Origin: Branchiostoma belcheri
Lineage: Eukaryota; Chordata; Leptocardii; Amphioxiformes; Branchiostomatidae
DNA length: 64,000 nt
Reading direction: 5' to 3'
Assembly (NCBI RefSeq): GCF_001625305.1
Contig: NW_017802380.1
Coordinates: 2,830,212-2,894,211 of the forward strand
In this document: piece by piece, positions 21,380 to 33,484 of the stretch
Position numbering within the stretch: the stretch's first letter is position 1
Layout: the number at the start of each line of letters is the position of its first letter
Notes under the pieces: model-generated
What the model was told of the DNA's origin: nothing
Seen by the model: only the letters and a program-made list of their open reading frames with translations
Database searches by the model: none
Program-made: the position numbers and the translations under genes

Positions 21380-24300
21380 ATGGGCGACCTGTGCGAGCCT
21401 CCTGCCAAGAAACTTTGCGTCGAACGCCTGACGGAGGTCGACTCGACCGTAACTGTTAGACCAAAAGGTGAGTTATTTGTATGTTCTTTTGTTTGGAGCA
21501 ACAACTTGGAGTAGAAATTAGGAGAACACTTGAGAACTCATACTCGTACATTTCGGCGAGTGTCCCAAAAATATCAGTAGTATAACTGACTGTCTCTCCC
21601 TTTCCATCGTGGGAAAGTAGAAAAGACAGACAATGTATTTATACGAATACCTAGGACATTATGCAGTCCTTGCGAATACGAAACCCGGAAATATCTGCCA
21701 AGGGGCGTGGGAGGATTTTTTAAATCTAAAATCGTTCATCTTCCCACCCGAATTCTTGAAATAGGCTAGCCCGGTGTAAAGCCGTACCAGCTGGTTGTTG
21801 TAGTAGAGGCTAGACGGGCGCACAACCATCGATGGATTCCGTACTGGTAGCTGGTATGCAAAATAGTAAGCCAGGCTTTGGGACAACACGTAGGGCCCGG
21901 CCACTTGATGTTCGAGGGGGGAAATAAAATCAAATCTACCAGTATCCTCAGACGATTCTAATCCTCTTATAAAAGATAATGTTATTTTCCATAAAACTGG
22001 GGGTGTGATGCCCACTTCCTTCTTGTGGTGTCACATCGACAAACGGTTTCACAAGTTCAAACCACCTGTTCAATACCTGCGAGGATTTTAATCTTGCCGG
22101 GGCGTTATAATCTCGCTGGTTTTAGGTTTTAGGGCAATATCTGTGGGCGGCAGGTGTTTTGAGAACCGATAACGAACCACTGAAGACTGACAACGAGACA
22201 TTTATTATCGCACAATGCCTCTCGATTACTGGCACCGTGCCTCGGACTGAACAAGGTCGTGACATTCAGAATGTACAGACCGTGACATCGTGAATAACAT
22301 TTTCGCAGAAAAGCGGAGTCTGCAATGCAGCAATGCTGATCCCGATACCAAGAACCGCAGCTTCCGTTAATGAAAATTAGCTGAACACGACCAAGCATTG
22401 GCTGGTGTCCATCAGTACCATTAGCCTGCGTGCTGGGAAAATAACACATGTAGAAATTGGGCCCAAAGAGTACAGTGATTTGCCAAGGAGTTAGGCCGAC
22501 TATGACAGTTCGCTGTTTCTGATGGGCCAGCGAGCTTAAAGATCCCAGTAGCAAATCGGATGGCACCCAGGCTAAAGAGTGCCCGTGGTTAGCTATTGCA
22601 TACAATATCAAATTTGAAATGAAATCATGCATTCCATGTGGTAGAAGAAAAAAACCGTTATAAGACTTACCTTAGCAGTGTTAGCACCCTAGTTCCTCCC
22701 GTGCATATTTTATTGTACATCGGGCCGCCCCTTTCCACCTTGTGCGCTTCTGTGCCTGTACTATTGGTTCAGATCTTTCTCCTTCCAGGTCAGCCTTGCC
22801 CTTCCCCCGTTGTAAGACTTACATATGTCGTCCTGTGTTGCAGGTATGGAGCCTAATCTGACGCTGTGGCAGTTCCTGCTGGAGCTGTTACTGGATCCGA
22901 AGAACGCCAATCTCATCGCCTGGACGTCCAACGACGGCGAGTTCAAACTGAATAGTGCGGAAGAGGTGAGATATTTTTTTCCTTTTTTTTTACATTATTC
23001 AGAAAAATTGTTTTTATAGAAATAAATTATTGGATATACATGCACAATGATTACACAGGCACACTGTTCAAACAAACCGGTGACCAGAAAGCAAGAACCA
23101 GAAAACAATGATAATCATACAATTAAAATGTGAGAGGTGAAAGATGTTTTTTCATCTTTTTTCTTGGCCTTTATTTGCATATTTTTTAGAAATTTCATAG
23201 AAATGAACGGATGTGTATGACGCAGGCACAATAATCAAATAAACCGGGAACAATGATAAAGTACAATTAGGATGTGAGAGGTGAGAGATGTTTACGATAA
23301 GATAGTCTGACGCTCTAGCTTGTTTTCACAACAAACCCAGCAAATACTCCCTGATAAACAGTACTTCGAAACTCGAAAGGAGAGGGCAAAAGTTCACAAA
23401 CATCCTGCATGGCTTGGTCATGTTTGTTTGTTGATGGCTCTGTGATGTTTTGTCTTAAATGGAATAGGTGATTGTGAAAATGCAAACGTACTTGAGACAA
23501 AATCTTCAAATACAGCAAAACACAATATTACATTGCAGCAAATGAGTTTTTTTTTTCAAAATGCGTATACAATTTCAACGAGGTATTTTCATACTTGTTC
23601 ACCGAAAGCTTGTTGCCAAAAATATACAGTACAGTACAGTACCGCCCTTGCTCTAGTATCGACATCACTCTGTGATCTAAAAACAGCTTCCCAGTCCCTC
23701 CACTGGCTGTTTTTCATAATCCCTGTGATCTGCTATATTTGTAACCCGCATATAACCCACGTGCGTATTTCCGGTGCGTATGCTTGTGCGTACACAGGAT
23801 GTCTCCATAATCACTTAGGTAGCCAATATACGGTGTGCGTTATTGGGTCTCCGGATATGCAATAGGGTCAAGCAAATTTGATCGGTGTTAAGTATTTATA
23901 GTCCTATTTTTGGCTGTCTTTACGATAGCTGGAAGTCAACAAAGTCTGATGGTGATTATGATTAGGTCATGACGTCACAGAAAATGAATTTTAGCGAGCT
24001 GAAAATTTCTGTTTTTCTGGTTCTGCAAGTAGCACATGTAGGTGATTTGGATGTCGCAAGAGGCCTTTTGATTTGCATATCATGTCCCCGTCCCACTCAC
24101 CCCGAGCAGAGCATAGGGGCGGTGCCCATCGCCATTTCTGTAGCCCTTGGGTCACACAGTTGTGCAAGCACTACAGCAAGGGGCTAAACCGCTGGTAGTG
24201 TTGTGTGTTTGACCTTCCCACACACTTTCTCATAGATGCTGTAGCTGACTAGATATTCATCGCTGTAATATTTATGTTGACAGGTGGCCCGACTGTGGGG

Positions 24301-25345
24301 TTTGAGAAAGAACAAGACCAACATGAACTACGACAAGTTGTCGCGGGCCCTGCGCTACTACTACGACAAGAACATCATCAAGAAGGTGATGGGGCAGAAG
24401 TTCGTCTACAAGTTCGTCAACCTGCCCGCCATCCTGAAACCTGACGTGAAGCCGTCCCTCCACCCGATCGCGCCGGACGTCGGGCGCTCCTCTCCCCACC
24501 AACATCAGCAGCACAGCCTAGCGGCCATGCAGGGGTACAGCAGCGGCGCCAACACGCACGCGCAGAACGCGTCGGTCATGACGTCACAGCACCCCCACTC
24601 CTCGGGAGGAGTAGGAGGAGAGAGCGTGGCGCACCTGAGCGGCCACCACGCGGCCATGAACACTGCAAACTTGAGCGTGCCCCAGCTGCACCTGTCCGCC
24701 GACCGCCCGCACCCGCGGCCACATTCCCAGCCCTGCGCCACCCAGTCCGTGCCGGTCAGCCTGCAGTTCCGTACCGCCACGCCAGAGGCCCTCAGGCGCA
24801 GCAGCCCCCACATTGCCGCCACCACCGTCTTCAACCCAGTCACCACCTCCAAGTCGTTCGAATTCCACCACCAGGTGCCCAGGGCGTCGTCGGCGGGCCA
24901 CCCCGTCGTGCAGAGCACCGCCGCCTCCACCATCCACCGCCCGGCCGTGTCCCGTCACAGGCCGCACTTCATCTCCATCCCCAACATCATCAGCGTGGAC
25001 TCCCCCATCAAGAGCCCCACCCTGACCACCAGACCGACCGGCGCACCCGACAGCCTCACCACCACACACTTCAGCACCCAGACGCCCATCATGGTCACCT
25101 CGTCCCCCTCCCCGCTCATCCCTAACCAGACCGGCACCCCGGTCATCCCGCTCCACTTCTGGAGCACCCTGTCCCCCGCCGCCGCCCTCAGCCCCCGATT
25201 CACCCCCTCCTCCAACCACTTCCAGTTCCCCGCCATCACCGGCTCCGGCCCCGTGCCTGTCGCCATCGGCGTCCCCGTCAACTCCTTCACGGGCGTCCCG
25301 CTGTCCCCCCTCATCCTGTCCCCGGGATTTCAGAAGGTCTACTGA
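21380..25345 (+). CDS. ELK: ELK/TCF-type ETS transcription factor
   Basis: Three coding exons (21380-21467, 22844-22965, 24284-25345) give 423 aa, close to human ELK1 (428). The ETS domain spans about residues 35-117 ([61 protein letters not shown]); it binds GGAA sites. The C-terminus matches the ELK1 transactivation C-box: FWSTLSP with S367 at the place of the ERK target S383, an ALSP, the ERK-docking FQFP (383-386), and a terminal LILSPGFQK resembling [19 protein letters not shown] (294-303) fits a MAPK D-site. I could not find a B-box (the SRF-contact segment). A 30-residue extension precedes [10 protein letters not shown], where vertebrate ELKs start; the ATG at 22846 is an alternative start. 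An acceptor (TTACAG) at 21368 implies at least one upstream 5'UTR exon. Confidence 0.93.
22421..22575. mobile_element. MITE in ELK intron 1
   Basis: Begins TTAGCCTGCGTGCTGG and ends GATGGCACCCAGGCTAA, whose reverse reads TTAGCCTGGGTGCC. The interior has AGAAATTGGGCCCA and GATTTGCCAAGGAGTT, the core shared by other elements in the window. The fairly long reading frames of this intron run through it and are not genes. Confidence 0.7.
23017..23296. repeat. Direct duplication in ELK intron 2
   Basis: Copies at about 23017-23150 and 23196-23296 share ATAGAAAT, CAGGCACA, AAACCGG, AACAATGATAA, TACAATTA and TGTGAGAGGTGA in the same order. They flank a polypyrimidine-rich spacer. Likely an old local duplication. 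Confidence 0.6.
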
Positions 25346-26631
25346 CTGACCGACGAGGACCAAAACAGGAGTGGACCAAGCAACTCCCGATCCCCTTCCC
25401 CCGAAGCAACCCTCTAACACTCCAACCACACAACCTTCTCCAAAAACCGCGATCTTTCGCAGGGATGAAAAACTGAGCGCTGGACGCCAGTGAACTGAAT
25501 GAATGGAAAGAAGAACTTTTTTCATTAGCTTGAATTTGCAATTCAGTAGATTTCGTAGAATTTGTACAAGAACCGCGCAGGTTGTCTTTGGAACCACTCT
25601 TTGTAAATTGCCACGAAATTCCACGAGTGACAACTTTGAACACGTTGTTAATGAGGACCAACTAGTAGGAGGGCGTTGTAAAGTCTACTTTTGCCAAAAT
25701 TATTTGAGACATTTCACATGACTTCTTCTCATATTAGCAGCTTAATTTGGTGGTAGAACTTGGACCACAAAGACGATTTCGTCTGAGGCTGTTTTTTGTT
25801 TATCGTTTGTGACCGTTCAAAGAACGAAGCTGTATAAAAAAATATAAGTCTTGGAATTCAGTCAAAGAAGTAACCGAGATCCCTTTGTAAAGTTTAGACA
25901 ACTTCAGACATGAAAGTCTGATACAATACTCTTGCCTCAGCATAGCCCAACCTGTTGAACTGCTTCTTTGACTGAGTTCAGATATTGTATGTTCATGTGA
26001 TATTAAAATGTATTTATATAAGTTTTGTGCCGTTGATAGAAATATTTATTCTGGTCATATTGTATGTTACTTTGTAAAAGTGATGTATCACAAAATGATC
26101 TTCGTCGGATATTTTATGACATTATCCCGTAGTTAAAGTGAAAGTGACGAATCATTCTGTAAAATTCTTCTGTGATTTCAAGACAGCATATTTTTCTACT
26201 TATATCGTACTGTAAGAGTCGTGCCCTTGTTTGAGACCGTCGACTGAGGTTAACCCCGCTTTAGTATCTCCCGTATTTGTGTAGTATTCAGGACTGACTT
26301 CTGGCCAAACGTGCCAACTTTGATTGCATTTTGGTAGTGAAAACACTTGCACAAACGATCTCAGCATACATTTCCTTTATGGTAAAGTTTGTTGATGTTA
26401 AATCGAAGGAGTATTCCACAGATAGAGTTTGACTTGGTCACCCAACGATGGGGGTCCATTCTGGTCTTGTTGCGACGCCTTCTACATACACGATTTTGTC
26501 AGGAGAATAACGGGGTGAACGAAAAGCCATGATTTTTGGATGGCGGAAAGCCTAGTGGTGTAAAAAGTGCACGCAGTACGATGGGGCATTTTGAAAATAT
26601 TTGTAAAGCTCTCCTTGCTATTGCTTGATAT

Positions 26632-26637
26632 AATAAA
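26632..26637 (+). terminator. ELK polyadenylation signal
   Basis: Canonical AATAAA about 1.3 kb after the ELK stop, consistent with a long AT-rich 3'UTR from 25346. I see no canonical signal earlier in the 3'UTR. Confidence 0.6.
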
Positions 26638-26790
26638 GACTTTTATGACGTATATGGCCGACTGAAGTGTTTTCCTTGTGACTGTCTAGAACGAGCGCTT
26701 TGGCATGGTACGTTTATATAATTGAAATGGATAATCCACTGTCAGCTAGGATCTATACGTACAATGTGATTCACTTTGATCTAAAAATAA

Positions 26791-26854
26791 CGATAAATAT
26801 ATAGTCTTTCTATTGGTAAAAGCGATAAATATATAGTATTTCTATTGGTAAAAG
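26791..26854. repeat. Two tandem 32-bp units
   Basis: CGATAAATATATAGT-TTTCTATTGGTAAAAG occurs twice head to tail, the copies differing at one base. Confidence 0.8.
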
Positions 26855-27995
26855 AATCTCTCCTTATTGAAAAGCGAGATTAGATAGGCAGATCGCATGT
26901 GCAGTATTTCGTCGATGCATAATGAATTCGAAGGCAGAGATCCAGAGTAGTCGAGGTAGCGTTAAATATGATATGACTTAGTCTAGTGTGGAGAAGTTCT
27001 AATGAGAAGAATATATTCTTTGCAAAATGAAGCGATCTTTAATTGCAATCTAGAGAACATAAACTGCTATATGAAACTAAAATGTATAAAATTAGGAAAA
27101 GCTTACAATGTACAAATAACCATAAGTGGTTATTTCTCCTACTTTGGGACCAAAAATGCGGTTTCCACAGTTATTAAAACTGACATTCTCTTAATTCTCT
27201 TAATGATCTGCTTGGAGATTAACATTCTCTGTGATCCAGACACTTCAGAGACTAGCCAACAACAACTCCATATTTGGTAACGCCTGAGATAATAGTATAT
27301 ATCTCTTAATTCCCGTTCTGTCCCATACGGTCGCAATTACGAGATGCTACAATAACCGTGCAATATAAAGAAAAATACTGAAGTTAGGCTTCCGTATGCG
27401 TAATGAGCATATTTCTCCTTTTCTGTCTTGCTTTTCGGCGGTACATGACTGTTTAGTGCTGTTCCAGCGCGCTGAGGATGGGACCCGGGATGTTTTTTCT
27501 CTCCCCGCCGCTCTGACGCACGGACGTCTCTCGGAGCAACCCGCCGGACGTCATCAGTCCACGTGCGCGCCGCCGCACACGTCACTCGTTACGCAATTCC
27601 GGAACTTACTTCCCCTCGCGCCGGCTGGTGAATAAATTAAAGGGAAACGCGGCTGTAATATTGTAATGGTTGGGATGGCGCGTGTACGAAACACGCCAGC
27701 GCCTAGGCCCATCACCAATGAAGATCTCATGCTTTTTGGAGCGAGGATTTGCGAGCTGTTTTTAATATAATATTCAACGATAATCTACGTAGCCGTTCCA
27801 ATATAATTCAACGGTTGAGGATTGTTACCGAATCATTCGCAGAACGCAATTGGTCGCTTTACCCTACGGAACATGTGTTATTTGTTATCTTGACTGCATC
27901 GTTAAGCGTTACTAACAAATTCTTCATATCGCGTGGCCAGATTTGTTTGCCCAAAACTCACTAGCGTAGTGCATATAGCGTCAATTTATCGTTAA

Positions 27996-28654
27996 GGGGG
28001 CACACCCCAGTTTATTTGGCGTCTCTATTCGAAGCTGCACACCCTCAAATCTAGCGACCGTGTCTGGCGTGGAATAATTCGGAAGGAGAATAACTGTATA
28101 TGGGACGAAAGGATATCTCTTCAGCTACAAGACCAGCTGAGTTTGGTTTCTTCAACCTTTTTAATTTTGGTAAAATCAACGGGAAAAACATTATTTTCAC
28201 TCCAAAATTAATGCCCAAAATTGCGAATTTTCGCGTAGGATAATCCCATAGAAAAAAATTTTCCGGCAAAAATGACTGATGCTGGCAGAAAGACCCAAGC
28301 CTTGACTATACCCGAGTAAATTATAAAGAAAATTCTAGTACTGTAATTTTTTTAATCGTCCACGGCGCGAGGGGTTGCAAATCCGCTACTAGGAAGGCGC
28401 AGAGCGAAATCTAGGTCAAACGGGCGGATTACACTTGGCGCGCAAGGATACCCGGAAGTAAGGTTCGAAGCCAAAAGAAATTTTCACCCCAAAATCACCA
28501 TTTCTTACACTCTTCAGCCATGTTAATGTTTAATGATACTTCGTGCCAGTTTATGAGAAATGTCACATCAAACTTGGGCCCTCAAAACCCCTTCGTCACT
28601 TTTTTTCAACGGACTATCGTGGACCCCTGTCGCGGAAGAACTGGGGTGTGCACC
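27996..28654. mobile_element. Non-autonomous DNA element flanked by GTTAA
   Basis: Ends are inverted repeats: GGGGGCACACCCCAG at the left and CTGGGGTGTGCACCG at the right (13 of 15 matched). Both ends are flanked by GTTAAG (27991 and 28655), giving a TTAA or GTTAAG target duplication. TTAA would suggest a piggyBac-type mobiliser, although the termini do not start with the usual CCC. No transposase is encoded inside. The right flank GTTAAGCGTTGCC recurs at about 28726. Confidence 0.6.
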
Positions 28655-28990
28655 GTTAAGCGTTGCCGGCCCTCGCCATGGTCTAGTTATTACTAGTACC
28701 ATTGTCGTCGCCTTCTAAATTCACAGTTAAGCGTTGCCAGGATCCCCCCATACAGAGCCTCCCTGATATCCCGGTTTCCGGAGGACAAGGACATGTGGTA
28801 ACCGTGAAGTGAAGAGATGAGATCGCTGACTGAGAGGACGGTGACTCCGGGAAAACTGCAGCAGGTTGTTCTGCAAGTCTGCGTGAGCTGAGAGCATTAT
28901 CGCGAGGATATGTAACGTTACATGTACATATATATACAGTCTTTATCAACACAACAAATAAATACAGCGACTTTCGTAACGCTTCTCATT

Positions 28991-29086
28991 TTATCGTGAA
29001 CAATTTATTATAAAGTGACGTTCATCTTCAATCTCACTTGGACAGAATAGGTCTGGGGGGAATCTATTATACCTTCCGATTTTCAC
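28991..29086 (-). pseudogene. Non-LTR retrotransposon ORF2 C-terminal scrap
   Basis: On the minus strand the frame reads KIGRYNRFPPDLFC then IEDERHFIINCSR and a stop. This resembles the cysteine-rich segment after the reverse transcriptase in many invertebrate non-LTR elements (GRYNR-x-P, then C, then EDE-x-HF-x-x-x-C). One of the usual cysteines of the C-x-x-C pair is missing, and the rest of the element is not recognisable. A (TTTG)n tract lies immediately beside it. It is a dead fragment. Confidence 0.5.
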
Positions 29087-29482
29087 ATTTGTTTTCTTGT
29101 TTGTTTGTTTGTTTGTTTTCAATTTTGAGAACATGCGGAACACGCCTGTGGAATATATTGTATTTAACGATGTCACCATTCCAGCAATGAGCGCCTGACC
29201 AACTTGACCGTCACAGTACTAGGGACAGAGGAAAAAAGCCCCTTTCTTAATGCGTACCATAAATGTTATTACGTCCGATGCACTTGCGTTGGCCATTGTG
29301 TATCATCAGAGACGTCTACTGACTTCACATCGCATAACACGATTCGAGTGATGATCTGCAGTACTCGACAGAGTCGTTGGAGGTCTCTTTTCACCCTGCT
29401 ATTGGAACCTATGCCTGTGGTTCCGCTTTTCCGACAAGACAGATGTAAATGTCAAAAGACCAATACTGTAGAAATCTCATGA

Positions 29483-30482
29483 TAAACCAAGGTTGCTTGC
29501 TCACCAGACGGAGGATTATGGAAGGGAACGGATCTAGTCAAGATGATAAACGTCATGGCGCATGAAGCTACAGAATTGTGTATTTTTATATCAGATCCAG
29601 ACAAATTGATCTCTACAACTGTCTAGCCAAGAAGGAGATAACTTCCAGACGTTTTGGGTGTCATCCATCACATTTCTTCAACGGTAAGGAATAATCTACT
29701 AATTCTAGACGTCGTAGCTAAAAAAAATGAATTCCAGATTTTTGAGTGGTGAAATCTCTATGATAAAAAGGAATCGTAATGAAATGTCACAAACCCCCTC
29801 CTCCTGGATTGACACTGATAAGTGCATAATAATCCCGTCACGAAAGCGACGTATTCCCAAGTCATTTCCCGCTCCCCACCCAGCGTAAAAGGTAATGTTT
29901 GACCTTTTATGTAAGAAAGGGTTATAAAGGGTAACCCTGCGTTGTCCTTGTAAAATTAAAGGTAGATTCCATGTAGACAGTTAACTTTCATGGTCTGCCG
30001 TGTCCCGAATGTTGAAGTCATCGTGCAATAATTCGTGCAAATGTTACTTTGGGCAAAGATCACGCAAGGGAAATCTCAAACTTTACGGTCTGTGGCGCTT
30101 AGATTGCTTCTAACGGGCTTCTCAGGTCTCTGAAAAAAGGAAGGAAATTTGCCAAACTGAAGCCGACCACGGGTACAATTTGCAACCTGGTGATCACGAT
30201 TGTGTGTCCCTGGCTGGGTAAATTCTCTGGTTTGCTATTCAGTTTATTTTTGTCAATTTCTGACATTTTCTCAGCAATCTGGAGAGCCTGGTAGAGCCAT
30301 ATGCGCTTCGGAGGGGGCCCGAGACGATATAACTTCATTCAGCTTGTTACAGTTGTACATGGATTATGGAGCAAAAATAGGTATATACTGTATATATGTT
30401 TGCTAATTATAAGTACGGATCATAATAAACTCAAACTTAAACTCCTTCCCTAGCAAATCCTGAAAGAAGACAAGAATATCTT
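29483..30482. other. Gene-free stretch with repeat core
   Basis: No gene recognised. Between about 30109 and 30300 the sequence has the GGAAATTTGCCAAA and GAGAGCCTGGTAGAGCC pieces typical of the TAGCC-ended element family, so this is probably a decayed copy. Confidence 0.35.
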
Positions 30483-30641
30483 GATTCGGACTACTCTCCA
30501 AGCAGAGGTTGTGGGGGAATGATCGTTACATCTTTATATATGGCCGTTTAGAGCTTCTCTGGCTAATGGATACTGCTTGGCCAATTTGATACTGTCTTTT
30601 TGCCACCGAGAGGGATCTGCTTGGAGATTAGATTCGGACTA
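30483..30641. mobile_element. CTCCAAGCAG-family MITE with intact target duplication
   Basis: The element runs about 30492-30630, beginning TACTCTCCAAGCAGAGGTTG and ending GGATCTGCTTGGAGATTA. GATTCGGAC occurs directly on both sides (30483-30491 and 30631-30639; identity extends to GATTCGGACTA if the boundary is shifted). A target duplication of 8-10 bp fits a hAT- or Mutator-type mobiliser. The duplication is perfect, so this insertion is comparatively young. Confidence 0.88.
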
Positions 30642-33429
30642 GATCACAAGAACGGAGAACCGCACGATTGTGTCTTTGTTCAAACCCGCTATGATATGAA
30701 TTAATTTCTGCTCACTGCGCCTCCATGCGCGGTCACAGCCGGAAATCCCAACTGGCGTTCTTCCATCAGAGGCAATTTGTGATTAGCGAATCAAGCTCCC
30801 TTAAAAATGATGAAGCAATATTTGATAGCTTTGGGACGCCCTGATTATCCGCTGCAGGTAATTAGATATGATGTTGGAACCCAATAGGTTATACGTTAGA
30901 ATAAATGGATGGGCACGTTGCGAATGCGAAATGCACATTTGTTGCCTACTTATACTGCAACGGCGCAGGTAAGCTGCATATTGTCACGGTGATATCTCGT
31001 ACTGATTTGATGTATAATTGCTAACCCTTCTAATGAAAGCGTACACGTCCACGCATTCGCTTCTTAGTGATTTGTTTTCAGCGACAAAATATATATTCCA
31101 TATGCCCATAGATCCTTGATACAACTACCTTATAAAATGTCCGTGAAAATCACCATCTTTCTGTACAAATAAGGCATAGCAGTTGTCCTCAACTGAGGTG
31201 AAGCATTGTGCTTTTTTATGTAGCTTGCGGTAAAACGTGGCTTCGCTACAGCTCGCGATTTTAACCGTATTTGAACAAAATACTGCCGACTTGTCTCACA
31301 TCCTTTGATTCGGGGCCAAACCCTTGATATTAGGACATTTTATGAAAGACACCGCGTAAGGACAGGGATAATCCCTCCCCGCTATATTGGGGATTACGTG
31401 GAGATGTGAATAGCTAAATTTCGGATTGGATCTGTGAGCAAATAAGGCAAGATCCACGGCTGAACAGGCCGCCAAATTATTCACTCTGAGCAGGTAGTAT
31501 ATAAATGTAATCCCGACAACGAGCGATGTTTTAGAGGGACCGTCCATTGTTGGAATGTACGGTGCAAGACGTGACCGATGAAGCTCATTGAAGTGTATGC
31601 ATGTACCCTTATCTTTGATATTATCGTATTCATTATATTGTAACGCAAAACATGTTTCGCTTCTGAATCTACATTTATTTTGTTAGGCGCTTTGATAACT
31701 ATCTTGTAATTAAACAAGTGAATGATTTGTTTGCATCTATAAGAACAATGGACACTATCTTATAATACGATCATACTGTAACGCAAAACAGTTCACACCT
31801 CAATATCTATATTTAGGTTCAAGCTATTCCACTGAGAGAACGAATCTGATGCTTTATTGTGATTGAAAAGTTTCATGATTTATCTGTGTGAAGGAGACAG
31901 AAGGTGCCATGTGAGCTAAAACTCAGCCTAAGCTTGCTCAAAACCACTGTGTGTATCTGATAGATTCTGTCGAAAGCACGGGTTCTCTGCATACTAAGAT
32001 ATCTTAAGTATAAAAAAACATTCTGTTAACTGATATATTTTGCCAGTCTGACCCTTACCTCCTCCCTCGTGGCAATGAAAAGCGGCCTACATGTCGATCT
32101 GAGCTTCTCATGAATAAAGAATGGTTCAAAGAAAAAAAAAACTGTTTATTCATATTTCTGCCTTCATGTAAGACCGAAGGATACTTTGTCCAAGGAGGTT
32201 AAAATCGTTTAAGCTTCTTGCCCCAATTGTTCAGGCACAGGTTCAGGTGCAGACCTGTAGCTGTACCTGTACCTGATGTTACGTCTGGGAACGACTCGCC
32301 GAAGCGTAGACTGTAGATTATACACAAGGAGCTTAAATATACATGAAAAAGGTAGTGTTGTCTTCTTTGTGGGAAATTAAAAAGAAAAAAGATGGCGCCC
32401 AGACGTTACATAAATGGTTATTAAATACCCTATGAGACTATAATCACGTCTATTGTATTGGCTTGTAAGGCGCTGCGACTGCTGTATTGTTGTCAGAAGT
32501 ATATGGGAGACCGCCACTTGTTATCCAACTTGTTAACCGGCCTCATGCATTGTATAAGTGTCGCTTTTATTAGAATATACAGCGTCTTGTGTATAATGGG
32601 TCTGGTTCTAAAGCACGCGCCGTGTTATGTTATGTTACCAGGCAACGATCCACAATTACATTCCTCCATGCCTCCTCCCCCCAGATGTGTACTGAACCGC
32701 CCCTGGATTGTGGCTGCATGTTGCCGGAACCCGGCTCGAGAGCGCATAAGGGCAGGGAGTGGTTTGAACGAGACAGGTGTTTTCAACAAATCATACGTGA
32801 GCCAGAGACTCGCGCGTACGTGGACGTGGGGAAGGAAACTCGCCGCCTGGTCCCGCAAACTGGGACAATCAAACATTTCGCGGGCACGTCTTGTTTGATC
32901 GGGAACAATACAGGACGTGTCCGCGTGGCCCGGCGGCCATAGACGGGCTCCATAGCACCAACACGACCCGGTCGCTCGCAGCGGGTCCGCCTTGGGCAAT
33001 CTGTGCGCGGGAAGAAGAATGGAAAACTTCAACCGAGAAGCCAGCTTTCACTGACGAGACGAACAAACGTAATTTTTCTTTCGTCTGCCGCGTTCTTCAT
33101 GTTGATGTTTTGTGGCGAGACTACAGACAACGTCGTCCCAGAGGACAGGTGTAACTGGGCGTCTCCCCACTGTCTCTAAGGAAGAACACAGGGTAATCGT
33201 CTTCGTCTGATATCATCTCCTTATTTCCATATCTCGCGGGAAAGGAGCTTCAGTTAATCGGGAGATCAGCCTGCTCTGTCTGAGATATATCCCGCCAAAT
33301 TCACAACCACGGCTGTCGGACAAATACGAGGCAGACGGAGAGGCAAAACAGGTAGGTAAGATATATTGCGTCATGCAACCCATATACTTTATGTTTGTAT
33401 GTCAAAGTCAAAGTGTGCTTGTGTATACG

Positions 33430-33484
<55 letters not shown>

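Noticed and set aside
22129..22632. 167-codon minus-strand frame
   Set aside because: Lies in ELK intron 1 and runs through a MITE; no similarity to a known protein.
24584..25633. 349-codon open frame on the minus strand
   Set aside because: It is antisense to the GC-rich last ELK exon, whose codon composition keeps the opposite strand open; the Gly/Asp/Val-rich peptide matches no family.
32458..33154. Overlapping frames up to 146 codons in CpG-rich DNA
   Set aside because: All three frames and the minus strand are open together, which reflects base composition; no family recognised.
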